A DNA stretch of 64,000 nt, taken from assembly GCF_002265625.1 (NCBI RefSeq), contig NZ_NOVE01000010.1, positions 1 through 64,000 of the forward strand. The letters are read 5' to 3'. Below the pieces are notes generated by a model. It was not told the DNA's origin. It worked only from the letters and a program-made list of their open reading frames with translations, and made no database searches. The DNA comes from Prevotella sp. 885 (lineage in GTDB: Bacteria; Bacteroidota; Bacteroidia; Bacteroidales; Bacteroidaceae). The translations under genes and the position numbers were made by a program. Shown one piece after another: positions 54,281 through 63,132 of this stretch (its first letter is position 1; every line of letters begins with the position of its first letter).

Positions 54281-56353
54281 TCAGTTCTTCTCCTCCTCAC
54301 TTGCCTTCTTCATCTCCGGGTAAGAGATTCTGGTGTGGTAGATGGCTTTCAGGCGTTCTATGAGAACCAGCTTGGCAATGGCGAGGTCGCGGAAGGTGAT
54401 GGGGCATTCCTTGAAGTAGCCGTCCGTCACGTCCTGGTCAATCATGCGGTTGACGAGAGTGGAGATGCTCTCCTCCGTGTATTCTGGGAGGGAGCGCGAA
54501 GCAGCCTCCACGCCGTCGGCAATCATAAGGATGGCCTGTTCGCGGGTGAACGGGTTGGGACCGGGATAGGTGAACGGAGCCGGATCGACCTCCTCTTCGG
54601 GATGCTCGTTCTTATACTTTATATAGAAGAACTTGGTGATGCCCGTGCCGTGGTGCGTCACGATGAAGTCGCGGATGATGGTCGGCAGGTTCTCGCGCTC
54701 AGCCAGTTTCACGCCCTCCGTGACGTGCGAGATGATGATGCGGGCGCTCTCCTGATAAGTGAGTGTGTCGTGCGGATTGACGCCAGCCTGATTCTCGGTG
54801 AAGAACACGGGATTCTTCATCTTGCCAATGTCGTGATAGAGGGCACCCGTACGTACGAGCAGGGCGTTGGCTCCAATCTTATTGGCAATCTCGGCGGCGA
54901 GGTTACCCACTGTGATGGAGTGCTGGAAGGTGCCGGGGGCTATCTCGGAGAGGTCGCGCAGCAGACCGCGGTTGGTGTTGGAAAGTTCGAAAAGCGTCAC
55001 GCTCGACACGAATCCGAACATCTTCTCTATGATGTACATCATCGGATAAGCGATGAGCAGCAGCACGGCGTTAACGACGAAGTGGTAATACATGTCGTGG
55101 TCCATGCTTGAGAAATCGTTGTCCTGCATCAGCTGCAGCGCCAAATAAACAAATGTGCTGCCTATTCCCACGAGGATGGCGGTCTTGAACACCTGCGCAC
55201 GCCTTGTCAGCTCACGCAGCGAATAGATGGCGATGAGTCCTGCCACAAGCTGTATGATTATGAATTCGTACTGATAACGCACGGCGGTGGTGCATATCAA
55301 TATCATCGTAACATGACATACAAACGCCGTTCGGGAGTCCATAAACACTCGCACGAAAATGGGCACCATGGCGAACGGCAGCATGTAGACGCTGAGGAAG
55401 TTATGGCGCATCATGAGCGAAACCACCACCGGGAACAGCGTTATGAGCGTATAGAGCATGGCTATGGATCGCGGCTTGTTGAAGTAGTCGCGGCGGAAGA
55501 GTCCCAAGTACATTGTGAAGAGGAACACCATAAGCGTCACGAATATCACCTGACCGATGATGGTGTTGGTTATCTGCGTCTGCGTTGCCGACCTTCTCTT
55601 TATCTCTCGCTCGAACGAGCTGAGCACGCGGTACGTGTATTCGTCCACGATGTCGCCACGGTCGATGACCTTCTGTCCGCTCATCACCATGCCGCTGGCT
55701 GGCGGTATGGAGGAGAGGAGGTCGTTGCGCTCGGTCTCTGACTTGCCCTTGTCATAGATAAGGTTAGGTTCGATGTAGTTGTTGAGGTTGCATCGCTGTA
55801 GGATTGGGCGCTGCATGGCTATCTGCTCGTCGATGAAGAGCTGCTCGTAGGCGGAGAGGGTGGAATAGACGCAGCCCAATGATATGCTCTGTGCGCTGTT
55901 GCCGCTCACCAGTCTCACCTGCGAAGTGGAATCGCGGTAAGCCTCGTTATATTCGGGCGTGTCCATGATGCCAGCCTGATATAGTCGGTGCAGGCGGTCT
56001 GCTATGAGGCGCACGTAATTGTGCGGCAGTCCGGGGATGCCGTTCTGATAGTCCGCCAGGAACTTGCTGACCTGCTTTTTCTCCACCGCCGGGTCGTAGT
56101 TGTAGTAAGGCTGATAGGTCTCCAGCAGCGAGTCTTCCTGCTCCTTGATGGTCTCGTCGGTCTTGTAGATGGGGAAGTCGAACTTGGCGATGAACGATCC
56201 GTACATCCACGGCTTTCCGATGTCGTAGCGGAACTGCTTGCTTTCGTTTCGCGGCAGCGCCCATACGATGAGGAGAACAGTGATTAGCACGAGTAGCGTG
56301 CGGCTGAGGAAGTTGCGCCACTTAAGCTTTCTGCTTGAATAGAATTTTTCCAT
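54281..56353 (-). CDS. 7TM-HD family phosphohydrolase, PgpH-like cyclic-di-AMP phosphodiesterase
   Basis: 690 aa. A TM helix lies at about 18-35; a large extracytoplasmic 7TMR-HDED domain covers about 45-265 (TYQPYYNYDPAVEKKQVSKF); a bundle of about seven TM helices covers 270-440; then the HD domain, where ALYHDIGKMKNPVFF and IIRDFIVTHHGT hold the metal-binding His/Asp residues. The architecture and length match PgpH, which hydrolyses cyclic di-AMP to pApA. The substrate in this organism is inferred from the family. It converges on cutC. Confidence 0.9.
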   Translation of the reverse strand: MEKFYSSRKLKWRNFLSRTLLVLITVLLIVWALPRNESKQFRYDIGKPWMYGSFIAKFDFPIYKTDETIKEQEDSLLETYQPYYNYDPAVEKKQVSKFLADYQNGIPGLPHNYVRLIADRLHRLYQAGIMDTPEYNEAYRDSTSQVRLVSGNSAQSISLGCVYSTLSAYEQLFIDEQIAMQRPILQRCNLNNYIEPNLIYDKGKSETERNDLLSSIPPASGMVMSGQKVIDRGDIVDEYTYRVLSSFEREIKRRSATQTQITNTIIGQVIFVTLMVFLFTMYLGLFRRDYFNKPRSIAMLYTLITLFPVVVSLMMRHNFLSVYMLPFAMVPIFVRVFMDSRTAFVCHVTMILICTTAVRYQYEFIIIQLVAGLIAIYSLRELTRRAQVFKTAILVGIGSTFVYLALQLMQDNDFSSMDHDMYYHFVVNAVLLLIAYPMMYIIEKMFGFVSSVTLFELSNTNRGLLRDLSEIAPGTFQHSITVGNLAAEIANKIGANALLVRTGALYHDIGKMKNPVFFTENQAGVNPHDTLTYQESARIIISHVTEGVKLAERENLPTIIRDFIVTHHGTGITKFFYIKYKNEHPEEEVDPAPFTYPGPNPFTREQAILMIADGVEAASRSLPEYTEESISTLVNRMIDQDVTDGYFKECPITFRDLAIAKLVLIERLKAIYHTRISYPEMKKASEEEKN

Positions 56354-56478
56354 AATGGTGTTGTCTTTGGGATGTCGTTTAGGTGTCCTGCGGGCTTTGC
56401 CAGCGGACGATTGTGCTTATATTCTTATGTTTAGACTGCAATATTACGAAAAAAATGTCAGAATCGGAAAAATTGTAC

Positions 56479-56486
56479 TACCTTTG
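56479..56486 (+). promoter_or_regulatory. Promoter -7 box for gltX-kdtA
   Basis: TACCTTTG, as in the rRNA and tRNA promoters, lies 46 bases ahead of the gltX ATG. The upstream TTTG is missing at the right distance, so only this half is supported. Confidence 0.5.
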
Positions 56487-56532
56487 TAAAAATAAACGAT
56501 ATACAGATACATAAACATATATATATTCATTT

Positions 56533-58050
56533 ATGTCAGAGAGAAAAGTAAGGGTGCGTTTCGCACCGAGTCCTACAGGACCTTTGCACATCGGTGGTGT
56601 GCGTACAGCATTGTATAACTATCTTTTCGCCCGCCAGCACGGCGGAGACCTGGTGTTCCGCATTGAGGACACCGACTCTCACCGCTTCGTTCCCGGAGCA
56701 GAGGAATATATCATCGAATCGTTCCGCTGGCTCGGCATCAAGTTTGACGAGGGTGTGAGCTTCGGCGGCAATCACGGACCTTACCGTCAGAGCGAGCGTC
56801 GCGCCATATACAAGAAGTACGTTGACCAGCTCCTTGCTGACGGCAAGGCTTACATCGCCTTCGATACGCCCGAACAGCTCGAAGCCAAGCGTGCCGCTGT
56901 GCAGAACTTCCAGTACGACGCACGCACACGTCAGGAGATGACCAACTCGCTCACTCTTCCGAAGGAGGAGGTGGAGCGCCGCATCGCCGACGGCGAACAG
57001 TATGTGGTACGCTTCAAGGTGGAGCCCGGAATAGAGGTGCACGTGAACGATATGATCCGCGGCGACGTCAAGATAAAGAGCGACATTCTGGACGACAAGG
57101 TGCTCTATAAGAGCGCTGACGAGCTGCCCACATACCACCTTGCCAACATCGTGGACGACCATCTCATGGAGATAACACACGTAATCCGTGGCGAGGAATG
57201 GCTTCCGTCAGCCCCACTGCACGTGCTTCTCTATCGTGCCTTCGGTTGGGAAGACACCATGCCTACCTTCGCTCACCTGCCGCTGCTCCTCAAGCCCGAG
57301 GGCAAGGGCAAGCTATCGAAGCGTGACGGCGACCGTCTCGGATTCCCCGTATTCCCGCTGGAGTGGCACGACCCGAAGACCGGCGACATCTCTTCAGGCT
57401 ATCGCGAGAGCGGCTACTTCCCCGAAGCAGTCGTAAACTTCCTGGCTCTGCTCGGATGGAACCCCGGTACGGAGCAGGAGCTCTTCTCGCTGGACGAGCT
57501 TGTGGAGCAGTTCGACATACACAAGTGCTCGAAGTCAGGCGCCAAGTTTGACTATCAGAAGGGCATGTGGTTTAATCATGAGTATATCCTCCGCAAGTCT
57601 AACGAGGAGATTGCACGACTCTTCGCTCCCATCGTAGCCAACAACGGCGTGGACGAGAGCATGGAGCGCATCACCAAGGTGGTGTCAATGATGAAGGACC
57701 GCGTAAGCTTCGTAAAGGAGCTCTGGCCTCTCTGCTCATTCTTCTTCATCGCTCCGCTGGAGTATGACGAGAAGACAGTCAAGAAGCGCTGGAAGGCAGA
57801 CTCGGCTAAGGTGATGACCGAACTGGCAGAGGTGCTTGAGGGCATCGACGACTTCTCCGTAGAAGGTCAGGAACCCATCGTGATGAAGTGGGTGGAAGAG
57901 AAGGGATATAAGCTCGGCGACGTTATGAACGCCTTCCGTCTTGCCCTCGTCGGAATCGGCAAGGGTCCCGGAATGTTCGATATCTCAGCCTTCCTCGGCA
58001 AGGAAGAGACGCTCGCTCGTCTCCGCAAAGCCGTAGAGGTGCTTAAGTAA
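56533..58050 (+). CDS. gltX: Glutamyl-tRNA synthetase (glutamate-tRNA ligase)
   Basis: 505 aa, normal length. Class I signature [11 protein letters not shown] (the HIGH motif, about residues 11-21) and the KLSKRDGDR (KMSKS-type) loop near 256-264. [30 protein letters not shown] and [11 protein letters not shown] are family blocks. It charges tRNA-Glu, and in organisms without GlnRS may also charge tRNA-Gln for amidation. It is followed after 36 bases by kdtA on the same strand. Confidence 0.97.
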   Translation: MSERKVRVRFAPSPTGPLHIGGVRTALYNYLFARQHGGDLVFRIEDTDSHRFVPGAEEYIIESFRWLGIKFDEGVSFGGNHGPYRQSERRAIYKKYVDQLLADGKAYIAFDTPEQLEAKRAAVQNFQYDARTRQEMTNSLTLPKEEVERRIADGEQYVVRFKVEPGIEVHVNDMIRGDVKIKSDILDDKVLYKSADELPTYHLANIVDDHLMEITHVIRGEEWLPSAPLHVLLYRAFGWEDTMPTFAHLPLLLKPEGKGKLSKRDGDRLGFPVFPLEWHDPKTGDISSGYRESGYFPEAVVNFLALLGWNPGTEQELFSLDELVEQFDIHKCSKSGAKFDYQKGMWFNHEYILRKSNEEIARLFAPIVANNGVDESMERITKVVSMMKDRVSFVKELWPLCSFFFIAPLEYDEKTVKKRWKADSAKVMTELAEVLEGIDDFSVEGQEPIVMKWVEEKGYKLGDVMNAFRLALVGIGKGPGMFDISAFLGKEETLARLRKAVEVLK

Positions 58051-58086
58051 GAATAAGCACACATCCATCCACAACCAAACAAAGAA

Positions 58087-59334
58087 ATGTATAACATAGT
58101 CATCTACTTGTACCTGACCGGCGTCGCCATAGCCAGCCTCTTCAGCGAGAAGGTGAAGAAGATGTGGCGAGGGGAACGTCAGACCATAAAGCTGCTCCGC
58201 GAGAAGGTCGACCCCGACGCTAAGTATGTATGGTTTCATGCGGCTTCGCTCGGCGAGTTCGAGCAGGGCCGCCCGCTTATGGAGCGTCTGCGCCAGACCC
58301 ATCCCGAATACAAGATTCTGCTCACCTTCTTCTCGCCTTCGGGCTACGAGGTGCGCAAGGACTATAAGGGAGCCGACATCGTCTGCTATCTGCCCCTCGA
58401 CACCATCCGCAATTCGCGTAGGTTCCTGAGGGCTGTGCGTCCTGTCATGGCATTCTTTATCAAGTACGAGTTCTGGTACAACTACTTCCACATCCTTCAG
58501 CATCGTGGCGTGCCCATCTACAGCGTGTCGAGCATCTTCCGCAAGGACCAGGTGTTCTTCCGTTGGTATGGCAAGCAGTACGGCAAGGTGCTGAGTTGCG
58601 TGACGCGCTTCTTCGTGCAGAACGAGGAGAGCGACCGTCTGCTGCGCACCATTGGCATAGATGCCTCGGAGGTGGTGGGCGACACCCGCTTCGACCGTGT
58701 ACTCCAGATTCGCGACGCTGCCAAGCCATTGCCCATCGTGGATGCGTTCCGCAAGGGCAGGACAGACGGCGGAGACGGACCGGAACATAAGGTGTTCGTG
58801 GCAGGATCGTCATGGGGACCGGATGAGGATATCTTCATCCGCTACTTCAATGAGCATCCCGAATGGCGTCTGATAATAGCTCCGCACGTCATCAGCGAGG
58901 ACCATCTCAAGCAGATTCTCTCAAAGCTGCGCCGCAAGACCGTGCGCTACACGCAGACCACACCCGAGGAGGCAGCTACGGCTGAATGTCTGATCATAGA
59001 CTGTTTCGGCCTTCTCTCATCGGTATACAACTATGGCGACGTGGCATACGTGGGAGGCGGATTCGGTGTTGGCATCCACAACGTGCTGGAAGCGGCAGTA
59101 TGGAGCATGCCGGTGTTCTTCGGTCCAAACAACGCACACTTCCAGGAAGCGCAATGGCTGAAGGCATCGCAGGGTGGCATCGAGATAACGGCGTACGACG
59201 ATTTCGCTGCTATGATGAACCGCTTCATCGCCGACCCGAAGCTCATAGAGGAGCGTGGCAAGGCTGCTGCAGAGGTTGTGGACAAGCATACGGGAGCAAC
59301 AGAAGCCATACTGAAGGCCGTAGGGCTGAAGTAA
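58087..59334 (+). CDS. kdtA: 3-deoxy-D-manno-octulosonic acid (Kdo) transferase
   Basis: 415 aa. An N-terminal hydrophobic anchor (MYNIVIYLYLTGVAIASLF) is followed by the KdtA N-terminal domain motif VWFHAASLGEFEQGRPLMER, then LLTFFSPSGYEV, FIKYEFWYNYF and FVAGSSWGPDED. The C-terminal half contains CLIIDCFGLLSSVYNYGDVAYVGGGFGVGIHNVLEAAV, the GT-B donor site. KdtA (WaaA) adds Kdo to lipid A precursors at the inner membrane. It is co-oriented with gltX. A perfect terminator follows. Confidence 0.95.
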   Translation: MYNIVIYLYLTGVAIASLFSEKVKKMWRGERQTIKLLREKVDPDAKYVWFHAASLGEFEQGRPLMERLRQTHPEYKILLTFFSPSGYEVRKDYKGADIVCYLPLDTIRNSRRFLRAVRPVMAFFIKYEFWYNYFHILQHRGVPIYSVSSIFRKDQVFFRWYGKQYGKVLSCVTRFFVQNEESDRLLRTIGIDASEVVGDTRFDRVLQIRDAAKPLPIVDAFRKGRTDGGDGPEHKVFVAGSSWGPDEDIFIRYFNEHPEWRLIIAPHVISEDHLKQILSKLRRKTVRYTQTTPEEAATAECLIIDCFGLLSSVYNYGDVAYVGGGFGVGIHNVLEAAVWSMPVFFGPNNAHFQEAQWLKASQGGIEITAYDDFAAMMNRFIADPKLIEERGKAAAEVVDKHTGATEAILKAVGLK

Positions 59335-59349
59335 CTTCAGACAAACATA

Positions 59350-59414
59350 AAAGACAGCAAAGCCAACGATTTGTATATGGCATACCATATCAATTCGTTG
59401 GCTTTGCTGTCTTT
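59350..59414. terminator. Bidirectional terminator between kdtA and fucP
   Basis: A 20-bp perfect stem (59350-59369 with 59395-59414; AAAGACAGCAAAGCCAACGA on the left) has a loop of 25 bases with an inner ATGG/CCAT pair. It is flanked by A-rich and T-rich runs, so it should stop transcription from both converging genes. Confidence 0.93.
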
Positions 59415-59475
59415 ATTTGTTTATATACTAACCGAACTTTAGCAAGTTCACTATACTAATATGTATCTTTCTATT

Positions 59476-60789
59476 CTATTCCGTTCCACTCATGCTGCGT
59501 CGCCATGTTCTCAAGCCGTAGATGGCGATAACCACGAAGCAGATGAAGGGAAGGACGAAGGATACGTTTACGGCGGGCATACCGATGACGGTGCCGCGGT
59601 CGATGATGGAAGCCTGGAGCGGGGGCAGAACGCTACCGCCGAGGATGGACATGATGAGTCCGGCTGCACCAAACTTGGCGTCATCGCCGAGTCCTGTCAA
59701 TGCAATACCGTAAATCGTGGGGAACATCAGCGACATGCAGGCGCTTACTCCAACGAGGCAATAGAGGCCCATACGGTCCTGCAGGAATATCACGCCGACT
59801 GTTAGCACACCGCCAGCGATGGCGAGAAGCATCAGCAGTCGTCCCGTATTGATGTAGCGGAGGAGGAAGGTGCAGATGAATCGTGAGCAACAGAATATCA
59901 CCATTGCCACAATATTATATTGCTGCGACAGCACCTCTGCCTGCTGTTCTGCCATGCCTTCAGCCATAAACACGCGTGTGCCGTACTGGATGATGAAGGT
60001 CCAGCACATAATCTGGACGCCCACATAGAAGAACTGCGCTATGACTCCCTCACGGTAATGTGGCAGCGAGAAGATGCGGCGCAGGGTGGGAATGAAGTTG
60101 ATGGCGTGGTTCTTGTCGCCGTTCTTCGGCATTCGCCAGAAGAGGATGACGAGGAACATGACGAGGATTACGAGGCCGATGACCAGGTAAGGTCCGATAA
60201 GCACGGAAAGGTCGTATTCCTTTACAGCCTCAAACTCACTTTCGCTGAGCTGCGTACGTGATGCCGTATCGAGCGGATTGAGCTTTGCCTGGATGAAGTT
60301 CATCGCCACGAACATGCCGAGCAGCGATCCCATAGGATTGAACGACTGCGCCAGATTCAGTCGGCGTGTGGCTGTTTCCTCCGTTCCCATAGAGAGAACA
60401 TAGGGATTGCTGGACGTCTCAAGAAACGAAAGACCGCAGGTAAGGATGAAGTAAGCGAGCAGGAAAGGATAATAGTCGCCCGTCATCTTGGCGGGATAGA
60501 AGAGGAAAGCGCCGAGTGCGTACAGACCGAGTCCGACGAGGACGCCAGCCTTATAGCTGAAGCGGCGGATGAAGATGGCGGCGGGGAACGCCATTGCAAA
60601 GTAGCCTCCGTAGAACGCCACCTGCACAAGAGCGCCGTCAGTGGCTGACATACGGAATATCTTTGAGAATGCTTTCACCATCGGATTGGTGATATCGTTA
60701 GCAAATCCCCACAGCGCGAAGCAAGACGTGATGAGGATAAAGGGGACGACATAGCTTACGCCGTCCTTTGAAAGTATTGACTGTTTCAT
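59476..60789 (-). CDS. fucP: L-fucose:H+ symporter
   Basis: 437 aa MFS protein with 12 membrane segments. The N-terminal SYVVPFILITSCFALWGFANDITNPMV with the FucP Asp (in FANDITNP) and the LSFLETSSNPYVLSMGTEETATRRLNLAQSFNPMG block with a Glu are specific for fucose permeases of the FHS family. It is the fourth gene of the leftward fucI-fucA-fucK-fucP cluster, 16 bases after the kinase. Imports L-fucose with protons across the inner membrane. Confidence 0.95.
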   Translation of the reverse strand: MKQSILSKDGVSYVVPFILITSCFALWGFANDITNPMVKAFSKIFRMSATDGALVQVAFYGGYFAMAFPAAIFIRRFSYKAGVLVGLGLYALGAFLFYPAKMTGDYYPFLLAYFILTCGLSFLETSSNPYVLSMGTEETATRRLNLAQSFNPMGSLLGMFVAMNFIQAKLNPLDTASRTQLSESEFEAVKEYDLSVLIGPYLVIGLVILVMFLVILFWRMPKNGDKNHAINFIPTLRRIFSLPHYREGVIAQFFYVGVQIMCWTFIIQYGTRVFMAEGMAEQQAEVLSQQYNIVAMVIFCCSRFICTFLLRYINTGRLLMLLAIAGGVLTVGVIFLQDRMGLYCLVGVSACMSLMFPTIYGIALTGLGDDAKFGAAGLIMSILGGSVLPPLQASIIDRGTVIGMPAVNVSFVLPFICFVVIAIYGLRTWRRSMSGTE

Positions 60790-60805
60790 TCTTTTAGGTT
60801 AGTAT

Positions 60806-62212
60806 TTACATGCTGTCTCTTACTATCTGCCTCATCTCTCCCACTCCACTTACTTCGCCCTTGGCAAGTGCCTGCGTAAGGATGTTGCCCATACCGGTGG
60901 CTTCCACGGGTCCTGCCATGACGGGGATGCCGAGTGCCTGTTGGGTAAGGGTGTTGAGGAGCTGGTTCTGCGATCCGCCACCGATGATGTGGAGGCAGCG
61001 TATGGGTTGAGGCAGCATATCGTTAAGGTGGCTTACAGCCTTGGCATAACGTGCGGCAAGCGACTGCAACACTACGCGAGCTGTCTCTGCCTTGGTCTGC
61101 GGCACGATCATGCCGTGGCTGTGGCAGTAAGCGTTGATGGCACGTTGCATGGACTGCGGGTTCTGGAAAGCCTCGTCGTCCACGGGGATAAGGGCGTCGG
61201 TCTTCACCTCTGCAGCAGCTGCGAGCAGCGGTCCGTATTCCTGCGGGGCGCCTTCCTCGCTCCATTCTGCCATCAGACGCTGCAGTATCCACATGCCGGT
61301 GATGTTCTGGAGGAACGTTATCTTACCCCCTACTCCACCCTCGTTGGTGAATCCTGCCGCGCGTGCCTGCTCGGTAAGGATGGGCTTGTCCGTCTCTACG
61401 CCCAGCAACGACCACGTGCCTGAGCTGAGGAATGCCACGGGACACTCGTCGTTGGCGGCTGGCACAGCAGCCACGGCGCTTGCCGTGTCGTGCGAACCGA
61501 CAGCGATGACGTCCACACGTCCCAGTCCTGTCTCTTCGGCGATGTCCTCGCGGAGTTGTCCGCGGACCGTTCCGGGCATTACTATCGGGCAGAAAAGGCG
61601 GCGGTCCAGTCCGAGACTGTCAATGAGAGCCCAGTCCCAGTCGCGCTTTTCAGCGTCGAGCATTTCCGACGTTGAGGCAATGGTGTATTCGGTGTTGGCC
61701 TCTCCGGTAAGGAAGAAGGAGAAGAGGTCTGGCGTGAAGAGCAGTCGGTCGGCGATGTCGAGCTGCGGGCTGCCAGCCTTCTTCATGCTAAGAAGCTGGA
61801 AGAGAGTGTTGATGTCCATCACCTGCGTGCCGTTGACGGCATAATGTGCGGTGGCGTCCACCTCCTTGAAGAACTCAGCAGCCATTCCTTTCGTGCGTTC
61901 GTCGCGATAGCAGACGGGATTGCTGACGAGGCATCCGTTGCGGTCGACGAGTCCGAAGTCCACACCCCACGTGTCCACGGCTATTCCCTTCACGTCCAGT
62001 TTCAAGGCAGCCGCCTTGCGTAGTCCTTCCTTCATGTCGGCAAAGAGTGCGGGGAAGTCCCAGTAGAGTCGTTCTCCGAGACGCACCTGCCGGTTTGTGA
62101 AACGGTGTATCACCTGCATGTCAAGGCGCTTCTTTCCGTCCTCTCCAGCGGTGAGTGTTCCGGCGATGACGCGTCCTGAGCCACCACCAAAGTCGATTGC
62201 CAAATATGTCAT
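60806..62212 (-). CDS. fucK: FGGY sugar kinase, L-fuculokinase (rhamnulokinase-like)
   Basis: 468 aa. The N-terminal FGGY phosphate-binding loop is LAIDFGGGSGRVIAG. VDTWGVDFGLVDRNG, SHDTASAVAAVPA and LSSGTWSLLGVE are FGGY motifs, and LHIIGGGSQNQLLNTLTQQALG is the C-terminal ATP site. Sequence style is of the rhamnulokinase branch (RhaB-type), but the position between fucP and fucA makes fuculose the likely substrate, as in Bacteroides fuc clusters. The product, L-fuculose 1-phosphate, is passed to FucA. Confidence 0.85.
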   Translation of the reverse strand: MTYLAIDFGGGSGRVIAGTLTAGEDGKKRLDMQVIHRFTNRQVRLGERLYWDFPALFADMKEGLRKAAALKLDVKGIAVDTWGVDFGLVDRNGCLVSNPVCYRDERTKGMAAEFFKEVDATAHYAVNGTQVMDINTLFQLLSMKKAGSPQLDIADRLLFTPDLFSFFLTGEANTEYTIASTSEMLDAEKRDWDWALIDSLGLDRRLFCPIVMPGTVRGQLREDIAEETGLGRVDVIAVGSHDTASAVAAVPAANDECPVAFLSSGTWSLLGVETDKPILTEQARAAGFTNEGGVGGKITFLQNITGMWILQRLMAEWSEEGAPQEYGPLLAAAAEVKTDALIPVDDEAFQNPQSMQRAINAYCHSHGMIVPQTKAETARVVLQSLAARYAKAVSHLNDMLPQPIRCLHIIGGGSQNQLLNTLTQQALGIPVMAGPVEATGMGNILTQALAKGEVSGVGEMRQIVRDSM

Positions 62213-62234
62213 TTGAAGAGTCGTTTAAAATTAA

Positions 62235-62352
62235 ATTGAGAGTTGAAGGTTGAGAGTTGAAAGTTATGATTACTTTGATTGCTAATTATCAGCTTTAAAC
62301 ATCAACTAATCATCGCTCTCAATTCTCAACTTTCAACTCTCAATTCTTCAAC
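62235..62352. repeat. GAGAGTTGA inverted-repeat array between fucK and fucA
   Basis: The left arm has GAGAGTTGAAGGTTGAGAG and AAGTTATGATTA; the right arm has TAATCATCGCTCTC and TCAACTTTCAACTCTCAATT. Together they form a large imperfect stem around a 30-35-base core. The same design fills the fucA-fucI gap. Confidence 0.75.
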
Positions 62353-62363
62353 TTTATATGTTT

Positions 62364-63002
62364 TTACTTCGTCACCTTTCCGAGTACATAAGCCTCGAGG
62401 TCGTCTATTTCCTCAGGAGTTAGAGTATTGTAGTGGCCCTGGCTGAGGACGATGATGCGGCAAGCCATCTCGAAGAACATGGCACGCTCGAACACCTCGT
62501 CGAAGGTCTTGCCGCAAACCACCTGACCATGCTTGAGCATAAGGGCGGAATTGTGGTCCTTGAGAGCTGCCTTCACAGCCTCTGCCAACTCTGGCGAACC
62601 GGGACGGAAGTAAGGTATTACGGGAATTTCTCTTCCCACGTGGCACGGCACCTCCGCTGTTACGTTAAAGTCCTTCGGTGTCTCCTGCATGCACGAAACC
62701 ACCGTGGCATACTTCGACTGGAAGTGGAGCACTACGTCGCAGTCGGGACGCTCACGGAGAACGCCAAGATGGAAACCGCTCTCCATCGAAGGCTTCACGC
62801 CGTTAAGCACCTCGCCGTCTGCCACACGGCAGACTGCCACCTTCTCCTTGGGGAGTGTAGGCACCCAAGAGCCTGTGCCCGAAACAAGCGCTTCGTCGCC
62901 GATGCGCCATGAAATGTTACCGCTTGAGCAAAGGGTCAAGCCAGCGTCGCCCACACGATGGGCCTGACGCAGAAATTCCTGTATCTGATAGTCCTGTATC
63001 AT
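62364..63002 (-). CDS. fucA: Class II aldolase, L-fuculose-1-phosphate aldolase
   Basis: 212 aa from MIQDYQIQEFLRQAHRVG. This start fits the family length and follows an AGGAAA run; the frame open to 63077 passes into the repeat array. GLTLCSSGNISWR, MESGFHLGVL with the catalytic Glu, DVVLHFQSKYATVV, and MLKHGQVVCG with His mark a class II aldolase. The enzyme splits fuculose 1-phosphate to dihydroxyacetone phosphate and lactaldehyde. Where the E. coli enzyme has an H-x-H pair of zinc ligands, this protein reads HFQ, so the second His is Gln. It lies between fucK and fucI with repeat arrays on both sides. Confidence 0.88.
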   Translation of the reverse strand: MIQDYQIQEFLRQAHRVGDAGLTLCSSGNISWRIGDEALVSGTGSWVPTLPKEKVAVCRVADGEVLNGVKPSMESGFHLGVLRERPDCDVVLHFQSKYATVVSCMQETPKDFNVTAEVPCHVGREIPVIPYFRPGSPELAEAVKAALKDHNSALMLKHGQVVCGKTFDEVFERAMFFEMACRIIVLSQGHYNTLTPEEIDDLEAYVLGKVTK

Positions 63003-63012
63003 TTCCTTTTTT

Positions 63013-63128
63013 TGTTGAGAGTTGAGAGTTAAGAGTTGAGAGTTATGATTACCTTGACTGATAATTTTCAGTTTCATTGTCTTATACAGCGAAACATATC
63101 ATAACTTTCAACTCTCAACTTTCAATTA
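63013..63128. repeat. GAGAGTTGA inverted-repeat array between fucA and fucI
   Basis: Left arm: TTGAGAGTTGAGAGTTAAGA then GTTGAGAGTTATGAT. Right arm: ATCATAACTTTCAACTCTCA then ACTTTCAATT. The arms match over about 30 bp. The core starting ACCTTGACTGATAATTTTCA is similar to that of the fucK-fucA array, so the two are copies. Confidence 0.8.
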
Positions 63129-63132
63129 TAAA

